Below are positions 7,336 to 17,111 of a DNA stretch of 64,000 nt, one piece after another; position 1 is the stretch's first letter, and every line of letters begins with the position of its first letter. The stretch lies in NCBI GenBank assembly GCA_964581565.1, contig CAZOOZ010000011.1:1-64000 (forward strand), read 5' to 3'. The notes below the pieces were generated by a model, which was not told where the DNA came from, searched no databases, and worked only from the letters and a program-made list of their open reading frames with translations. The DNA is from UBA1433 sp964581565. GTDB lineage: Bacteria; Bacillota; Clostridia; Eubacteriales; UBA1433. The position numbers and the translations under genes are program-made.

Positions 7336-9345
7336 ATGAAAGAGACAGATATTTATAAAAAAATTGAACATTTGCGAAGTGAACTAACTTATCATAATGA
7401 ACAATATTATTTATACGATGATCCTCAGATAAGCGATTTTGAATATGATGCTTTAATGCAAGGGTTAATTAATCTTGAAAATGAATATAATTATCATTCG
7501 CCAAATTCGCCGAGCGTGATGGTTGGAGGGGGCGTGCTTGAGGAATTTGAAAAAGTACGTCATAAAACAAGTCAACTCAGTCTTGCGAATGCTTTTGACG
7601 AAAATGAATTGAGAGATTTCGACGCCAGAATAAGAAAAACGGTCCAGCATTATACGTATACTGCCGAATATAAATTTGATGGGCTTAGTGTTATTATTAC
7701 CTATGAAAAGGGTAAATTGATGCAGGGAGCCACAAGAGGAGACGGCGTTATAGGAGAAGACATCACCCAGAATATAAAAACAATAAAATCTCTTCCCAAA
7801 ACAATTGATTTTAAAAAAACATTGATTATACGGGGAGAAGTGATTATTAAAAAAGAGGATTTTATCAATTTAAATGTGCTGAGAGACAGTAAAAATCTCA
7901 GCCGGTTTGCAAATCCTAGAAATGCAGCTGCAGGATCTCTTCGCCAATTAAATCCGAGTATTACAAAATCAAGGCCTCTGGATATTTTTATCTTTAATGT
8001 GGATTTAATAGAAGGACAGGAATTTAACAGCCACGCTGGAATGCTTAATTTCGTAAGCGGATTAGGATTTAATGTCAGCAAAATTGAATTTAAGCACAAT
8101 ATTGATCAAGTAATTGATTTTTGCAGGTACATGAAGGAAAAAAGAGAGGATTTGGAGTATGAAATTGACGGACTCGTATTTAAAATAGATGAAATGGATC
8201 TGCGCGACCTTTTAGGCAGTACGTCAAAGCATCCGAGATGGGCGATTGCTTATAAGTTTCCCGCACAAGAAAAAGAAACTCTGTTAAATGAAATCACAAT
8301 ACAGGTCGGACGCACAGGAGTGCTCACACCAGTTGCAGAACTATACCCTGTTGAAATAAGCGGGTCTGTTGTTTCAAGAGCAACGCTGCATAATGAAGAT
8401 TTTATTAAAGAGAAAGATATCCGCATTGGGGACAATGTGTTTGTGAGAAAAGCCGGAGAGATTATTCCTGAAGTGGTGAGTGTGAATTTTGCTAAACGCA
8501 AAAGTGATGCAAAGAAATTCATTTTTCCGTCAAAATGCCCTGTCTGTGGATATGATGTAGCCAGAGAAGAAGAGCAGGCAGCCATAAGATGTGTCAATAT
8601 ATCATGTCCGGCAGCTTCTCTAAGAAGGGTAATACATTTTTGCAGTCGGGAAGCGATGAATATCGAAGGCTTGGGCAAAGCAGGTTTGACAATGCTTTAC
8701 AATAACAATCTTGTTAGAGATATTTCTGATATTTATAAATTAAAAGATAAAAAACAAGAAATAATATCACTGGATAGAATGGGACAGAAATCAACAGAAA
8801 ATATTTTATCGGCAATAGAGGAATCAAAGAAAAACGATCTAAATAAATTTCTTTTCGGACTGGGAATTCCTTTGATTGGGCAAAGAGGGGCAACGTTAAT
8901 TGCAAACAAGTTTTTAACGATAGATAAAATTATCAATGCCACGCAGGAAGATTTTTTAAATATACCTGATATCGGTGAAAAAATGGCTTTTGAAGTTGTA
9001 AAATATTTTCGAAATCCGGATCATATTGCTATTATCAACGCATTTAAAAATGCCGGGGTTAATATGAAGAAAATGATGAATGAAGAAGGTTTAGAACAAA
9101 TCTTTGATAATAAAACCTTTGTGTTAACCGGAACCCTCCAAGACTATACACGAAATGAAATAAAAGATATAATAGAATCCATGGGCGGCAAAGTTTCCTC
9201 GGCCGTTTCAGCAAAAACAGATTATGTATTGGCCGGTGAAAATCCTGGCAGTAAATATGAAAAAGCAGTTCAGCTTGGAATCAAAATAATTGATGAACAA
9301 GAATTTATAAACATGATGGAAGGAAAAAATGAAGATGCAAATTAG
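7336..9345 (+). CDS. ligA: NAD-dependent DNA ligase
   Basis: This enzyme seals nicks in replication and repair using NAD. From the chosen ATG it is 669 aa. Domains: Ia NAD-binding (YHNEQYY, near residues 16-22), adenylation with catalytic K113 in KFDG, an OB domain, a four-Cys zinc finger (CPVC from C401, then RCVNISC), helix-hairpin-helix repeats, and a BRCT domain from about 592 (TFVLTGTL) to the end. In-frame ATGs also occur at 7300 and 7324. I prefer 7336 because LigA normally begins just before the KIEHLRSEL-like helix. No start has a clear ribosome site, so translation may be coupled to pcrA. Confidence 0.95.
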   Translation: MKETDIYKKIEHLRSELTYHNEQYYLYDDPQISDFEYDALMQGLINLENEYNYHSPNSPSVMVGGGVLEEFEKVRHKTSQLSLANAFDENELRDFDARIRKTVQHYTYTAEYKFDGLSVIITYEKGKLMQGATRGDGVIGEDITQNIKTIKSLPKTIDFKKTLIIRGEVIIKKEDFINLNVLRDSKNLSRFANPRNAAAGSLRQLNPSITKSRPLDIFIFNVDLIEGQEFNSHAGMLNFVSGLGFNVSKIEFKHNIDQVIDFCRYMKEKREDLEYEIDGLVFKIDEMDLRDLLGSTSKHPRWAIAYKFPAQEKETLLNEITIQVGRTGVLTPVAELYPVEISGSVVSRATLHNEDFIKEKDIRIGDNVFVRKAGEIIPEVVSVNFAKRKSDAKKFIFPSKCPVCGYDVAREEEQAAIRCVNISCPAASLRRVIHFCSREAMNIEGLGKAGLTMLYNNNLVRDISDIYKLKDKKQEIISLDRMGQKSTENILSAIEESKKNDLNKFLFGLGIPLIGQRGATLIANKFLTIDKIINATQEDFLNIPDIGEKMAFEVVKYFRNPDHIAIINAFKNAGVNMKKMMNEEGLEQIFDNKTFVLTGTLQDYTRNEIKDIIESMGGKVSSAVSAKTDYVLAGENPGSKYEKAVQLGIKIIDEQEFINMMEGKNEDAN

Positions 9346-9628
9346 TATAGCAGATGTGAAGTATTTGGCAGAGCTTAGTCGTTTGGAATTCAGCGATGAT
9401 GAAGCTGCAGAGATGCAAGAAGATTTGAGTGACATTATCGGATATGTAAATAAACTGAACAATATTAAAACTGACGAATTCACAGCCAAGGAGCATATAT
9501 TGGCACTGGCTAATGTATTCAGGCAAGACGAAGTTAAAGAAGGGCTTACAAATGAAGATGCGCTCAAAAATGCATATGACAGTGAAGATATGTTTTTTAA
9601 AGTGCCTCAGGTAATGGAGGATGAATAA
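9329..9628 (+). CDS. gatC: Aspartyl/glutamyl-tRNA amidotransferase subunit C
   Basis: A 99-aa scaffold subunit that wraps around GatA and GatB in the enzyme converting Glu-tRNA(Gln) and Asp-tRNA(Asn) to their amidated forms. The family pattern is clear: VKYLAELSRLEFSDDE near the N-terminus, INKLNNI-like YVNKLNNIKTDE in the middle and a C-terminal LRxDE-like FRQDEVKEG with a FFKVPQVME tail. It overlaps ligA by 17 bases and uses GGAAGGAAA as ribosome site, so it is in the same operon. Confidence 0.93.
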   Translation: MKMQISIADVKYLAELSRLEFSDDEAAEMQEDLSDIIGYVNKLNNIKTDEFTAKEHILALANVFRQDEVKEGLTNEDALKNAYDSEDMFFKVPQVMEDE

Positions 9629-9631
9629 GAT

Positions 9632-11113
9632 ATGAAATTATGCGATATGTCACTTTATGACTTAAATGACATGCTTGAGAAAAAAGAAGTCAGTGCAGAA
9701 GAAATAACTGTTGATGTTTTAAAACGTATTAATACTGTGGGCATTGAAGTCGGTGGATATATTACCCTTCAAGAAGAACAAACTGTTCTTGAAAATGCCA
9801 GAGAAGCAGATAAAAGAATAAGTGAGAATAAAAGAATCGGTAAAATTGATGGTATTCCATATGCTTTGAAAGATAATATGTGTACAACAGGACTCCGAAC
9901 GACATGTGCGTCAAAAATATTAGAAAATTTCATATCCCCCTATAATTGTGCAGTATATGATTATTTAGAGAATGCCGGAGGCGTTTTAATTGGCAAAGCA
10001 GATATGGATGAATTTGCAATGGGTTCATCGACTGAAAATTCAGCTTTGGCTGTTACAAGGAATCCATGGAATTATAATAAAGTGCCCGGTGGCTCATCTG
10101 GTGGCAGTGCCGCAGTCGTGGCAAGCGGACAAGCGATCTTTTCTCTTGGCTCCGATACAGGAGGATCTATTCGACTGCCGGCAAGCTTTTGCGGCATCAC
10201 CGGATTAAAACCAACTTATTCTGCGGTTTCCCGTTACGGACTTGTTGCATTTGCATCATCACTTGATCAAATAGGGCCGTTGACCAAAGATGCAAGAGAT
10301 ATGGCAATCGTTCTTGATCATATTATAAAATATGATAACAGAGACAGCACATCTGTAATGGTGAGTACCGATTATTCAAAAAATCTAAGTAAAGATATAA
10401 AGGGATTACGCATCGGTGTTGATATGGCTCATTATGAGGGATTGGATGAAGAAATAAAAAAAGCCGTGTTCAAAGCGATTGATATCTTCAAAAGTCATGG
10501 CTGTGAGATAATTGATCTTTCATTTACGCACAACGATATTGCGTTATCTGCTTATTATATTATAAGTTCCGCGGAGGCAAGCAGTAATTTAGCCCGGTTT
10601 GACGGTGTGAAATATGGTATGAGAATACAAGAGGAAAATATTATAGATACGTATACAAAAACAAGAAGTTTAGGGTTTGGCAAAGAAGTAAAAAGGCGTA
10701 TAATGCTCGGCACATTTGTGTTAAGCAGTGGATATTACGATGCTTATTATAAAAAAGCGTTGCAGGCAAGAACGTTGATAAAGCATAACTTTGACGAAGC
10801 GTTTAAACTCTGTGATGTGGTAATAACGCCGACAGCGGTTTCCGGAGCGTTTGATCGGGGCAGAAAGATAGAAGATCCCACACAAGTATATTTGTCTGAT
10901 ATCTATACGGTAACTGCAAATATTGCCGGTATTCCTGCAATGAGTATTCCGTGTGGATTCACAAATGAAAATATGCCCATCGGGCTGCAATTAATGGCGA
11001 ATGCATACTGCGAACAAACACTTTTAAATGCAGCATACGCTTATCAGGAAACAACTGACTTTCATAAGCAATTACCAAAATCAGGTAAGGAGGCAGACAA
11101 AAATGAAATATGA
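9632..11113 (+). CDS. gatA: Aspartyl/glutamyl-tRNA amidotransferase subunit A
   Basis: This 493-aa amidase releases ammonia from glutamine for tRNA amidation by GatB. The Ser-cisSer-Lys triad can be placed: K80 in ALKDN, S155 in the GGSSGGS signature (residues 153-159) and a nucleophilic Ser near 179 in DTGGSIRLPAS. It starts 3 bases after gatC ends and overlaps gatB by 11 bases, so the complex is translated from adjacent cistrons. It implies that the organism makes Gln-tRNA, and perhaps Asn-tRNA, by the indirect route. Confidence 0.96.
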   Translation: MKLCDMSLYDLNDMLEKKEVSAEEITVDVLKRINTVGIEVGGYITLQEEQTVLENAREADKRISENKRIGKIDGIPYALKDNMCTTGLRTTCASKILENFISPYNCAVYDYLENAGGVLIGKADMDEFAMGSSTENSALAVTRNPWNYNKVPGGSSGGSAAVVASGQAIFSLGSDTGGSIRLPASFCGITGLKPTYSAVSRYGLVAFASSLDQIGPLTKDARDMAIVLDHIIKYDNRDSTSVMVSTDYSKNLSKDIKGLRIGVDMAHYEGLDEEIKKAVFKAIDIFKSHGCEIIDLSFTHNDIALSAYYIISSAEASSNLARFDGVKYGMRIQEENIIDTYTKTRSLGFGKEVKRRIMLGTFVLSSGYYDAYYKKALQARTLIKHNFDEAFKLCDVVITPTAVSGAFDRGRKIEDPTQVYLSDIYTVTANIAGIPAMSIPCGFTNENMPIGLQLMANAYCEQTLLNAAYAYQETTDFHKQLPKSGKEADKNEI

Positions 11114-12527
11114 AATGATAATAGGTTTGGAAATACATGTTGAATTAGGTACTAAAAGTAAAATATTTTGCTCATGTTCAACGCAGTTTGGGTCAAAACC
11201 TAATTCAAATGTGTGCCCTGTATGTTTGGGGATGCCCGGAGTGCTTCCTGTTTTAAACGAAAGAGTTGTGGAATATGCTATCAAAGCGGGACTCGCATTA
11301 AACTGCCAAATCGCAAAATATTCAAAGATGGATAGAAAAAATTATTTTTATCCTGATTTACCGAAAGCATATCAGGTATCTCAATTTGATTTTCCACTAT
11401 GTTTAAACGGCTATTTGGATGTTCAAACAAATGATGAAACAACGAGAGTTGGCATTACCAGAATACACATTGAAGAAGATGCAGGCAAGCTAATCCATGT
11501 TCAAGATGGCACATTGATTGATTATAACAGATGTGGCGTGCCCTTAATTGAAATTGTAACGGAACCCGATATCAGAAGCGCTGAGCAAGCAGTTGAATTT
11601 GCAAAAAGTGTTCGGAATATCCTCCTATATGCGAAAGTATCCGATTGTAAAATGCAGGAAGGATCTATGCGTTTTGATGTCAACTTGTCTATACGGGAGC
11701 AAGGGAGCAAGGAATTCGGCACAAGAACAGAAATGAAAAACCTCAGTAGTTTTAAAATGCTGCAAAAAGCGATTGAATATGAATATAAAAGACAAGTTAA
11801 AGCGGTTAAGAATAATGAGACAGTCATTCAACAAACAAGACGTTGGGATGAGACAAATAATGAAAGTGTGGTTCTGCGAAGCAAGGAAAACGCACATGAT
11901 TACCGTTATTTTCCGGAGCCGGACTTGCTGCCGATTATATTAAATGATGAAATTATAGAGGAAATTAATCAAAATATGCCGGAATTGCCAAAAGCAAAGA
12001 AGCAAAGATATATCAGTGAACTGTCTTTGAGCGAATATGATGCAGATGTGCTGACATCAAATTCGGAACTTTGCGATTTTTACGAAAATATATTAAAGGA
12101 ATTTAATGATCCAAAAACAACAGCGAATTGGGTTATTGTAGAATTAATGGCCCTTATGAATCAAAAAGATGTTTCTATTGAAGATATACTAATCAGTCCC
12201 GGTAATATGGCGCGGCTTTTAAATAATATAAACGACGATAAAATAAGTGGGAAAATGGCTAAAGGTATCCTTTTAGAAATGTTTGAAACCGGCCAAGATG
12301 CAGATATGATTATTAAAAGCAAAGGGCTTTATCAAATAAGTGATACTGCTGAATTGGAAAAGATTATCGGCCAAGTACTTCAAAATAATCCCGCAAGTAT
12401 TGTTGACTACAAAGCCGGTAAGCAAAAAGCACTAGGCTTTTTGGTAGGACAAGTTATGAGACTCACAAAAGGGACTGCGAATCCAAAAAGTGTTAATGAA
12501 ATTTTGATATCAAAATTAAACGATTAG
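11103..12527 (+). CDS. gatB: Aspartyl/glutamyl-tRNA amidotransferase subunit B
   Basis: This 474-aa subunit binds misacylated tRNA and phosphorylates and amidates its Glu or Asp. The hallmark GLEIHVEL is at residues 7-14. Cysteines in the FCSCSTQFG and CPVCLGMPG segments form the zinc/metal region, RMDRKNYFYPDLPK-like KMDRKNYFYPDLPK follows, and the C-terminal tail has the YqeY-like helical domain. I chose the ATG at 11103 because AAGGAGG lies 8 bases before it and the protein then begins MKYEMIIGLEIH. An upstream ATG at 11028 lies inside gatA and would add 25 unrelated residues. Confidence 0.96.
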   Translation: MKYEMIIGLEIHVELGTKSKIFCSCSTQFGSKPNSNVCPVCLGMPGVLPVLNERVVEYAIKAGLALNCQIAKYSKMDRKNYFYPDLPKAYQVSQFDFPLCLNGYLDVQTNDETTRVGITRIHIEEDAGKLIHVQDGTLIDYNRCGVPLIEIVTEPDIRSAEQAVEFAKSVRNILLYAKVSDCKMQEGSMRFDVNLSIREQGSKEFGTRTEMKNLSSFKMLQKAIEYEYKRQVKAVKNNETVIQQTRRWDETNNESVVLRSKENAHDYRYFPEPDLLPIILNDEIIEEINQNMPELPKAKKQRYISELSLSEYDADVLTSNSELCDFYENILKEFNDPKTTANWVIVELMALMNQKDVSIEDILISPGNMARLLNNINDDKISGKMAKGILLEMFETGQDADMIIKSKGLYQISDTAELEKIIGQVLQNNPASIVDYKAGKQKALGFLVGQVMRLTKGTANPKSVNEILISKLND

Positions 12528-12568
12528 TCTGTGCTAAGCATTGATATTAAGACTAATAATGAGGAATA

Positions 12569-14203
12569 ATGAAAAAAATATTTCTTTTCATTCTGCTACT
12601 TGTTTTGATAGTATCGTTTACTGCGGCTTGTAGCCATACAAATAAGCTCGCATCAGTGCAAGAACTAACGGTAGCAGTGACAGAAGAGCCGGCAACGCTT
12701 GACCCACAAAAAGCTACGCAAAATATAGCATATACAATAATAAATAATGTCATGGAAAGTTTGGTACGTATTAACGATGAAGGTGAAATAGAACCCGCTC
12801 TGGCAAAATCATGGCAGATAAGTCAAGATCGTCTTACATATACATTTACATTAAGAGACGCAAAATGGTCAGATAACACCTCAATTACTGCGTATGATAT
12901 AGAATATTCCTTGAAGCGGGCATTAGATGCTTCTTTTTCGTCCGATACTTCTTATCAAATGTTTCTTATTGATAATTCCTATGAGGCAAAGTATGAGATA
13001 AATGAAAGCGGCCAAGAGGTAGATATAACAAGTGAAGACATAGGCGTTGTTGCTATAGACGATAAAACACTTGAAGTCACACTTGAAGAACCGGCATCTT
13101 ATTTTCTTGCTCTGTTAGCGAATCCGGTTTTTATCCCTTCAAAAAAAGATTGTATAGAAGCAGCTGGAGAAGAATATGCAATGACGCCGGAAAGCATGGT
13201 CTACTCCGGACCTTATATTGTAAAAAATTGGACTAAAGGTGAAAAAATAGTTTTAATTAAAAATCCATACTATTGGGATAGCGGCGATGTAATATTGGAT
13301 GAAATTGATTTTATTATAGAACCAAAGAGTGCTGCGATAGTTAAACTATTTCAGCAGGGAGAAGTGGACTTATTTGAAATTCCGAGTTCTTATATTACTC
13401 AATTTATGGGTCAGGAGACTTTAAGGCAGGTTATAAGCGCTACGATATGGTATATTCAGTTCAATTGCGGCAATAAATATTTTTCAAACAGCAAAATAAG
13501 GCAGGCTTTTGCTATGGCAATCGATAGAGAGGGGTTTTTTGATAGTATAAAAAGTGGTACCGCTAACATAGCATATTCACTCACTTCACCATCGATTCCA
13601 TTAGATGGAAAGTATTTATTTACAGATACGAAAGACGATATAGAATACATATCTTTCGATGTAGAAAAAGCAAATCAGCTTTTAGACGAAGGACTTGATG
13701 AAATCGGCGCAACAAGGGAAGAATTTGAAAAGGAAATGATCTTCTTAAGAGGGGAAGGAGATGTGTGGACAAATATAACTGATTATCTTTCAAAGCAACT
13801 CCAAGATGTTTTTAATATAGATTTAAATATTGACATCGTAGGAGATACGGAGTTAATAACTTTGTATCAGAATAAAGAATATGCCTTCACATTTTCGGGC
13901 AATGAAAGTGATTGTTTTGATCCGCTCGGCGGTTTAGAAAAATTCACCAGTAATAATTCGAATAACTTTTCTTATTTTTCCAATGAAGAATATGATGTGG
14001 TTATAATTGAAGCCAAAAAAAATGATAAAAATAATAAGAAAACAAATATTATAAAGGCTGAAAATATCTTGGCACAGCAAGCTCCGATTCTTCCACTCTA
14101 TTATTCTGTGGATAATTATGCCATGCAAGATAATGTTAAGGGAGTCGTTTTTATTCCGGTTCATATGTATATAGATTTTAAAAACGCATATATTACAAAA
14201 TAA
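12569..14203 (+). CDS. Peptide ABC transporter substrate-binding lipoprotein (OppA-like)
   Basis: This 544-aa extracytoplasmic protein should bind oligopeptides for import. It has a lipoprotein signal: hydrophobic residues 4-17 and lipobox TAAC with lipidated Cys21. The SBP family 5 fold follows (EEPATLDPQKA near residue 36, LAKSWQISQD near 78, QAFAMAIDREGFF near 312). The matching permeases and ATPases are not next to it, so it is either an orphan or serves a transporter elsewhere. It begins 41 bases after gatB with GAGGAATA before the ATG and may be the last gene of the pcrA-gat transcript. Confidence 0.9.
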   Translation: MKKIFLFILLLVLIVSFTAACSHTNKLASVQELTVAVTEEPATLDPQKATQNIAYTIINNVMESLVRINDEGEIEPALAKSWQISQDRLTYTFTLRDAKWSDNTSITAYDIEYSLKRALDASFSSDTSYQMFLIDNSYEAKYEINESGQEVDITSEDIGVVAIDDKTLEVTLEEPASYFLALLANPVFIPSKKDCIEAAGEEYAMTPESMVYSGPYIVKNWTKGEKIVLIKNPYYWDSGDVILDEIDFIIEPKSAAIVKLFQQGEVDLFEIPSSYITQFMGQETLRQVISATIWYIQFNCGNKYFSNSKIRQAFAMAIDREGFFDSIKSGTANIAYSLTSPSIPLDGKYLFTDTKDDIEYISFDVEKANQLLDEGLDEIGATREEFEKEMIFLRGEGDVWTNITDYLSKQLQDVFNIDLNIDIVGDTELITLYQNKEYAFTFSGNESDCFDPLGGLEKFTSNNSNNFSYFSNEEYDVVIIEAKKNDKNNKKTNIIKAENILAQQAPILPLYYSVDNYAMQDNVKGVVFIPVHMYIDFKNAYITK

Positions 14204-14235
14204 AACAATCCGTTAATACGGATTGTTTTATTTTG
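14202..14235. terminator. Bidirectional terminator between the OppA-like gene and panB
   Basis: Perfect 12-bp stem (14202-14213 with 14218-14229), flanked by A and T runs. It overlaps the stop codon of the plus-strand gene and lies just after the panB stop on the minus strand. Confidence 0.85.
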
Positions 14236-14239
14236 TAGT

Positions 14240-15067
14240 TTAAACTTCGTATCCTTCAACTTTCATATTAAAGCAATATTCTTTTGTGGGGAAAGCTTCA
14301 GCCAATGCTTCCTCCCTAAATTCATTTAATCCATCAATCATCTCTGTTCGGATATTTCTGTAAATTTTTACGAATTTAGGAGTAAAATCGCCATACATAC
14401 CAAGTAAATCATGCGTTAAGAGTACCTGGCAGTCAACATATGGGCCGGCACCGATGCCAAGAACAGGTACATCTACTGCTTTAGTCATTGCTTTGGCAAC
14501 ACCGTTTGGAACACATTCCAAAACGATGGAAAACACACCTGCTTGCTGTATTATGATTGCATCTTCAATTAATTTTTTGGCTCCTGCAGGAGTACCGCCC
14601 TGTACTTTAAAGCCGCCGAGAGCACTTGCTGTTTGTGGTGTAAGCCCTAAATGACCCATAACAGGGATACCGGCATTTACGATCGCGGCAATTTTATCGG
14701 CCATTTCACGACCGCCTTCCAACTTCACACAGTCACAGCCCGTTTCCTTCATAAGGCGGGCCGCATTTTCTATTGCTTGCTCGCAACTGACATGGTAGGA
14801 GCCGAAAGGCATGTCACCAACAATAAATGTATCCGGAGCACCTTTTACAACGGCGCGCGTATGATGAACCATATCATCCATCGTAACGGGTGTCGTGGAT
14901 TTGTATCCGAGCATAATCATGCCTAGACTGTCACCGCATAAAATGACTTCAATATCGCTTTCGTTAACAATCGATGCAGTTGTGTAATCATAAGCGGTTG
15001 CGTACGCAAATTTTTTCCCTTCTTCTTTATATTTTTTGAAGTCAAGAACAGTCATTTTCTTTTTCAT
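14240..15067 (-). CDS. panB: 3-methyl-2-oxobutanoate hydroxymethyltransferase
   Basis: This 275-aa enzyme makes ketopantoate from 2-oxoisovalerate and methylene-tetrahydrofolate, the step before PanE in pantothenate synthesis. The PanB barrel is clear: CGDSLGMIMLGY near residue 43, the Mg-binding DMPFGSYHVS near 80, VKLEGG near 112, HLGLTPQ near 138 and LECVP near 178 with the catalytic Glu. Full length. GGAGAGTTTGTT precedes the ATG. It stands alone between two terminators, with panC and panD not nearby. Confidence 0.96.
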   Translation of the reverse strand: MKKKMTVLDFKKYKEEGKKFAYATAYDYTTASIVNESDIEVILCGDSLGMIMLGYKSTTPVTMDDMVHHTRAVVKGAPDTFIVGDMPFGSYHVSCEQAIENAARLMKETGCDCVKLEGGREMADKIAAIVNAGIPVMGHLGLTPQTASALGGFKVQGGTPAGAKKLIEDAIIIQQAGVFSIVLECVPNGVAKAMTKAVDVPVLGIGAGPYVDCQVLLTHDLLGMYGDFTPKFVKIYRNIRTEMIDGLNEFREEALAEAFPTKEYCFNMKVEGYEV

Positions 15068-15123
15068 AACAAACTCTCCTTATCTTTAAGATATCTTCAT
15101 TATAACACAATCAAATATGAATG

Positions 15124-15155
15124 AAAAAAGACACTTTATTGTGTCTTTTTTTAAT
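15124..15155. terminator. Terminator of the AGCS symporter gene
   Basis: Perfect 11-bp stem (15124-15134 with 15141-15151, loop of 6) with A and T runs on both sides. On the minus strand it follows the symporter stop codon. Confidence 0.85.
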
Positions 15156-15159
15156 ACAG

Positions 15160-16821
15160 CTATTTTTTCATAAGAGCTCTTTCGGGTTTTAAAACATTTA
15201 ATTCATAATCTATGGTTTGCCTATATATCACGCCGGAGAGCAACAGCAGACTAAGCAGATTCGGAATTGCCATCAATCCGTTCATCGTATCTGCGATATC
15301 CCATACGAGTGTGAGTTTTGTAGTCGCTCCTATAAAAACAAAGAAACAAAAAATTATTCGGTAAATCATATTGGCAACACCCTGTTCATGTTTATAACCT
15401 ACACCTAAACAGATAGAGCCGATCAGCAGCACCGCGAGAGATAAGTAAAAACGTTTGCCCAGGATAGAATCAAAACCGGGCAGAATTCCTTCGGATAAAG
15501 CACCTGTTGACAACATTCTTAAAATAGATAAAGTGACAAAAACAACACCGATGGAAAGCAGAATCCATCCGATAAAAAGAATAGTCTTTCTTAAAATGCT
15601 TGTTTTATAACTGATAATTTTAAAATTTCGTTTTTCAATTTGCTTCGAATCATTTGTATAAAAGAAAAATTCGAGAGATTTTTCACCATAATAAGACCAG
15701 CCCAAAACAGTAGAAAAAGCAAATAGTATCGTTCCCAAAGTTACGATATAGCTTCCAAATACACCGAGGGTGTTACTGAATGAAGCAATTGTAAGGTCTA
15801 CACCGGTAAGCGCGTTGCCGGGAGTTAGCATGCCTGAAGCGGCAATGACAAGGCCGGTAATAGAACAAACCACAATGGTATCAAAAAAAGTCCCTGTCAT
15901 GGATACATAACCTTGGCGGCATGGGTGATCCGTTTTGGCGGCCGCAGCGGCAATGGGAGCTGAACCCAGACCGGCTTCATTGGAAAATACACCCCTTGCA
16001 ACGCCGTAGCGCATTGCATGAGCAATGACAATGCCTCCGATACCACCGCCCACGGCATCAAAGGAAAAAGCTTGACTGATAATCAATTTCAGGCCAGCCG
16101 GTATTTGCGTTATATTGGCAAAAATACAAATGAGGCCTCCTAATATATATAGAGCAGCCATAAAAGGAACTAACTTTTCAGTTACACGAGCTATGCTTTT
16201 GATTCCGCCTACAATGACTAATAAAGCAAAGGAAGCGAGGACTATTCCCGTTATCCATGTCGGTATATTAAAAGTGTTATTTACCGCTAAAGCTACCGTA
16301 TTCGACTGAGTCATATTTCCGATGCCAAAAGATGCTACAACAGCAAAAAATGCAAATAATATTGCCAAAATTGATCCTATAGTTTTATTCTTAAGCCCAT
16401 TTTTCAAGGCATACATAGGCCCACCTGCAAAATCGCCTCTATGTGTTTTCACTCTGAAGTTTACTGATAGCACAGCTTCACTATACTTTGTTGCAAGGCC
16501 GAAAATAGCAGCAAACCACATCCAAAACACTGCACCGGCGCCACCAAGAAACATAGCCGTGGCAACTCCCGCAATATTTCCGGTGCCTATTGTTGCGGCA
16601 AGTGCGGTCATAAGAGATTGGAAAGGTGTTATATCACCTTCTGATGATGTTTTCTTTCTGCTGTTTTTTGAAAAAACAGATTTAATGGCGTAACCAAGAT
16701 TTTTAAGTGGTTTAAATCTAAGTAAAATCATTAAATATACGCCGGTCCCAACTAAAAAGAACAACATAACTGGCCCCCAGATAAAACTGTTGACCTTACT
16801 TACAATAGTAGAAAAATCCAT
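15160..16821 (-). CDS. Sodium:alanine symporter, AGCS family
   Basis: This 553-aa membrane protein should import alanine or glycine with sodium. About ten to twelve hydrophobic segments are visible. Family signatures include LAATIGTGNIAGVATA near residue 73, EAVLSVNFRVKTHRGDFAGGPMYAL (given here only as the LSVNFR and GDFAGGPMY parts) near 115-135, and VFSNEAGLGSAPIAAAAA near 280. It is longer than many AGCS proteins because of an extended C-terminal membrane region. It is transcribed alone. A 34-bp perfect palindrome lies 39 bases before its start and may control it. Confidence 0.92.
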   Translation of the reverse strand: MDFSTIVSKVNSFIWGPVMLFFLVGTGVYLMILLRFKPLKNLGYAIKSVFSKNSRKKTSSEGDITPFQSLMTALAATIGTGNIAGVATAMFLGGAGAVFWMWFAAIFGLATKYSEAVLSVNFRVKTHRGDFAGGPMYALKNGLKNKTIGSILAILFAFFAVVASFGIGNMTQSNTVALAVNNTFNIPTWITGIVLASFALLVIVGGIKSIARVTEKLVPFMAALYILGGLICIFANITQIPAGLKLIISQAFSFDAVGGGIGGIVIAHAMRYGVARGVFSNEAGLGSAPIAAAAAKTDHPCRQGYVSMTGTFFDTIVVCSITGLVIAASGMLTPGNALTGVDLTIASFSNTLGVFGSYIVTLGTILFAFSTVLGWSYYGEKSLEFFFYTNDSKQIEKRNFKIISYKTSILRKTILFIGWILLSIGVVFVTLSILRMLSTGALSEGILPGFDSILGKRFYLSLAVLLIGSICLGVGYKHEQGVANMIYRIIFCFFVFIGATTKLTLVWDIADTMNGLMAIPNLLSLLLLSGVIYRQTIDYELNVLKPERALMKK

Positions 16822-17111
16822 TAAAATACCCCTCTGAAATTTATTAATAAATAATTGAATTAATTAATATATTTATATAAATATATTAATTAAAAATTTT
16901 TTAGAAAACAAGCTTTAAATTTAAATAATTATTAAATTGAATTTAAAATATAATTTGCAATTTTATGTATTTAGATAAATAACGACAATAAAAAAAGATA
17001 TTATTTTATTAATAGATGATATAGAGGAATGCTAAAAAATAAACCTGTTTGGTGTATTTGTATTATACGTATGTTATATACGTTTAATAAATATATAATT
17101 GAGAGGTTTTT
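16822..17111. other. AT-rich divergent spacer with two inverted repeats
   Basis: No gene. The spacer holds the starts of the AGCS symporter (left) and the YkvI-like permease (right). It includes a 34-bp perfect palindrome (16860-16893) and a shorter inverted repeat ACGTAT-5-ATACGT (17067-17083). The base composition is too AT-rich to choose promoters with confidence. Confidence 0.6.
16860..16893. repeat. 34-bp perfect palindrome upstream of the AGCS symporter gene
   Basis: Positions 16860-16876 and 16877-16893 are exact reverse complements with no spacer, composed only of A and T. It would form a hairpin in the symporter leader or a dyad site on DNA. There is no U-run on the symporter strand, so it is not a simple terminator. 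Confidence 0.7.

Noticed and set aside
11028..11102. Longer GatB starting inside gatA
   Set aside because: The added 25 residues are foreign to GatB and a strong ribosome site stands before the ATG at 11103.
154..15067. A pantothenate gene cluster
   Set aside because: panE and panB are 13 kb apart with unrelated operons between them and no panC or panD; they are separate units.
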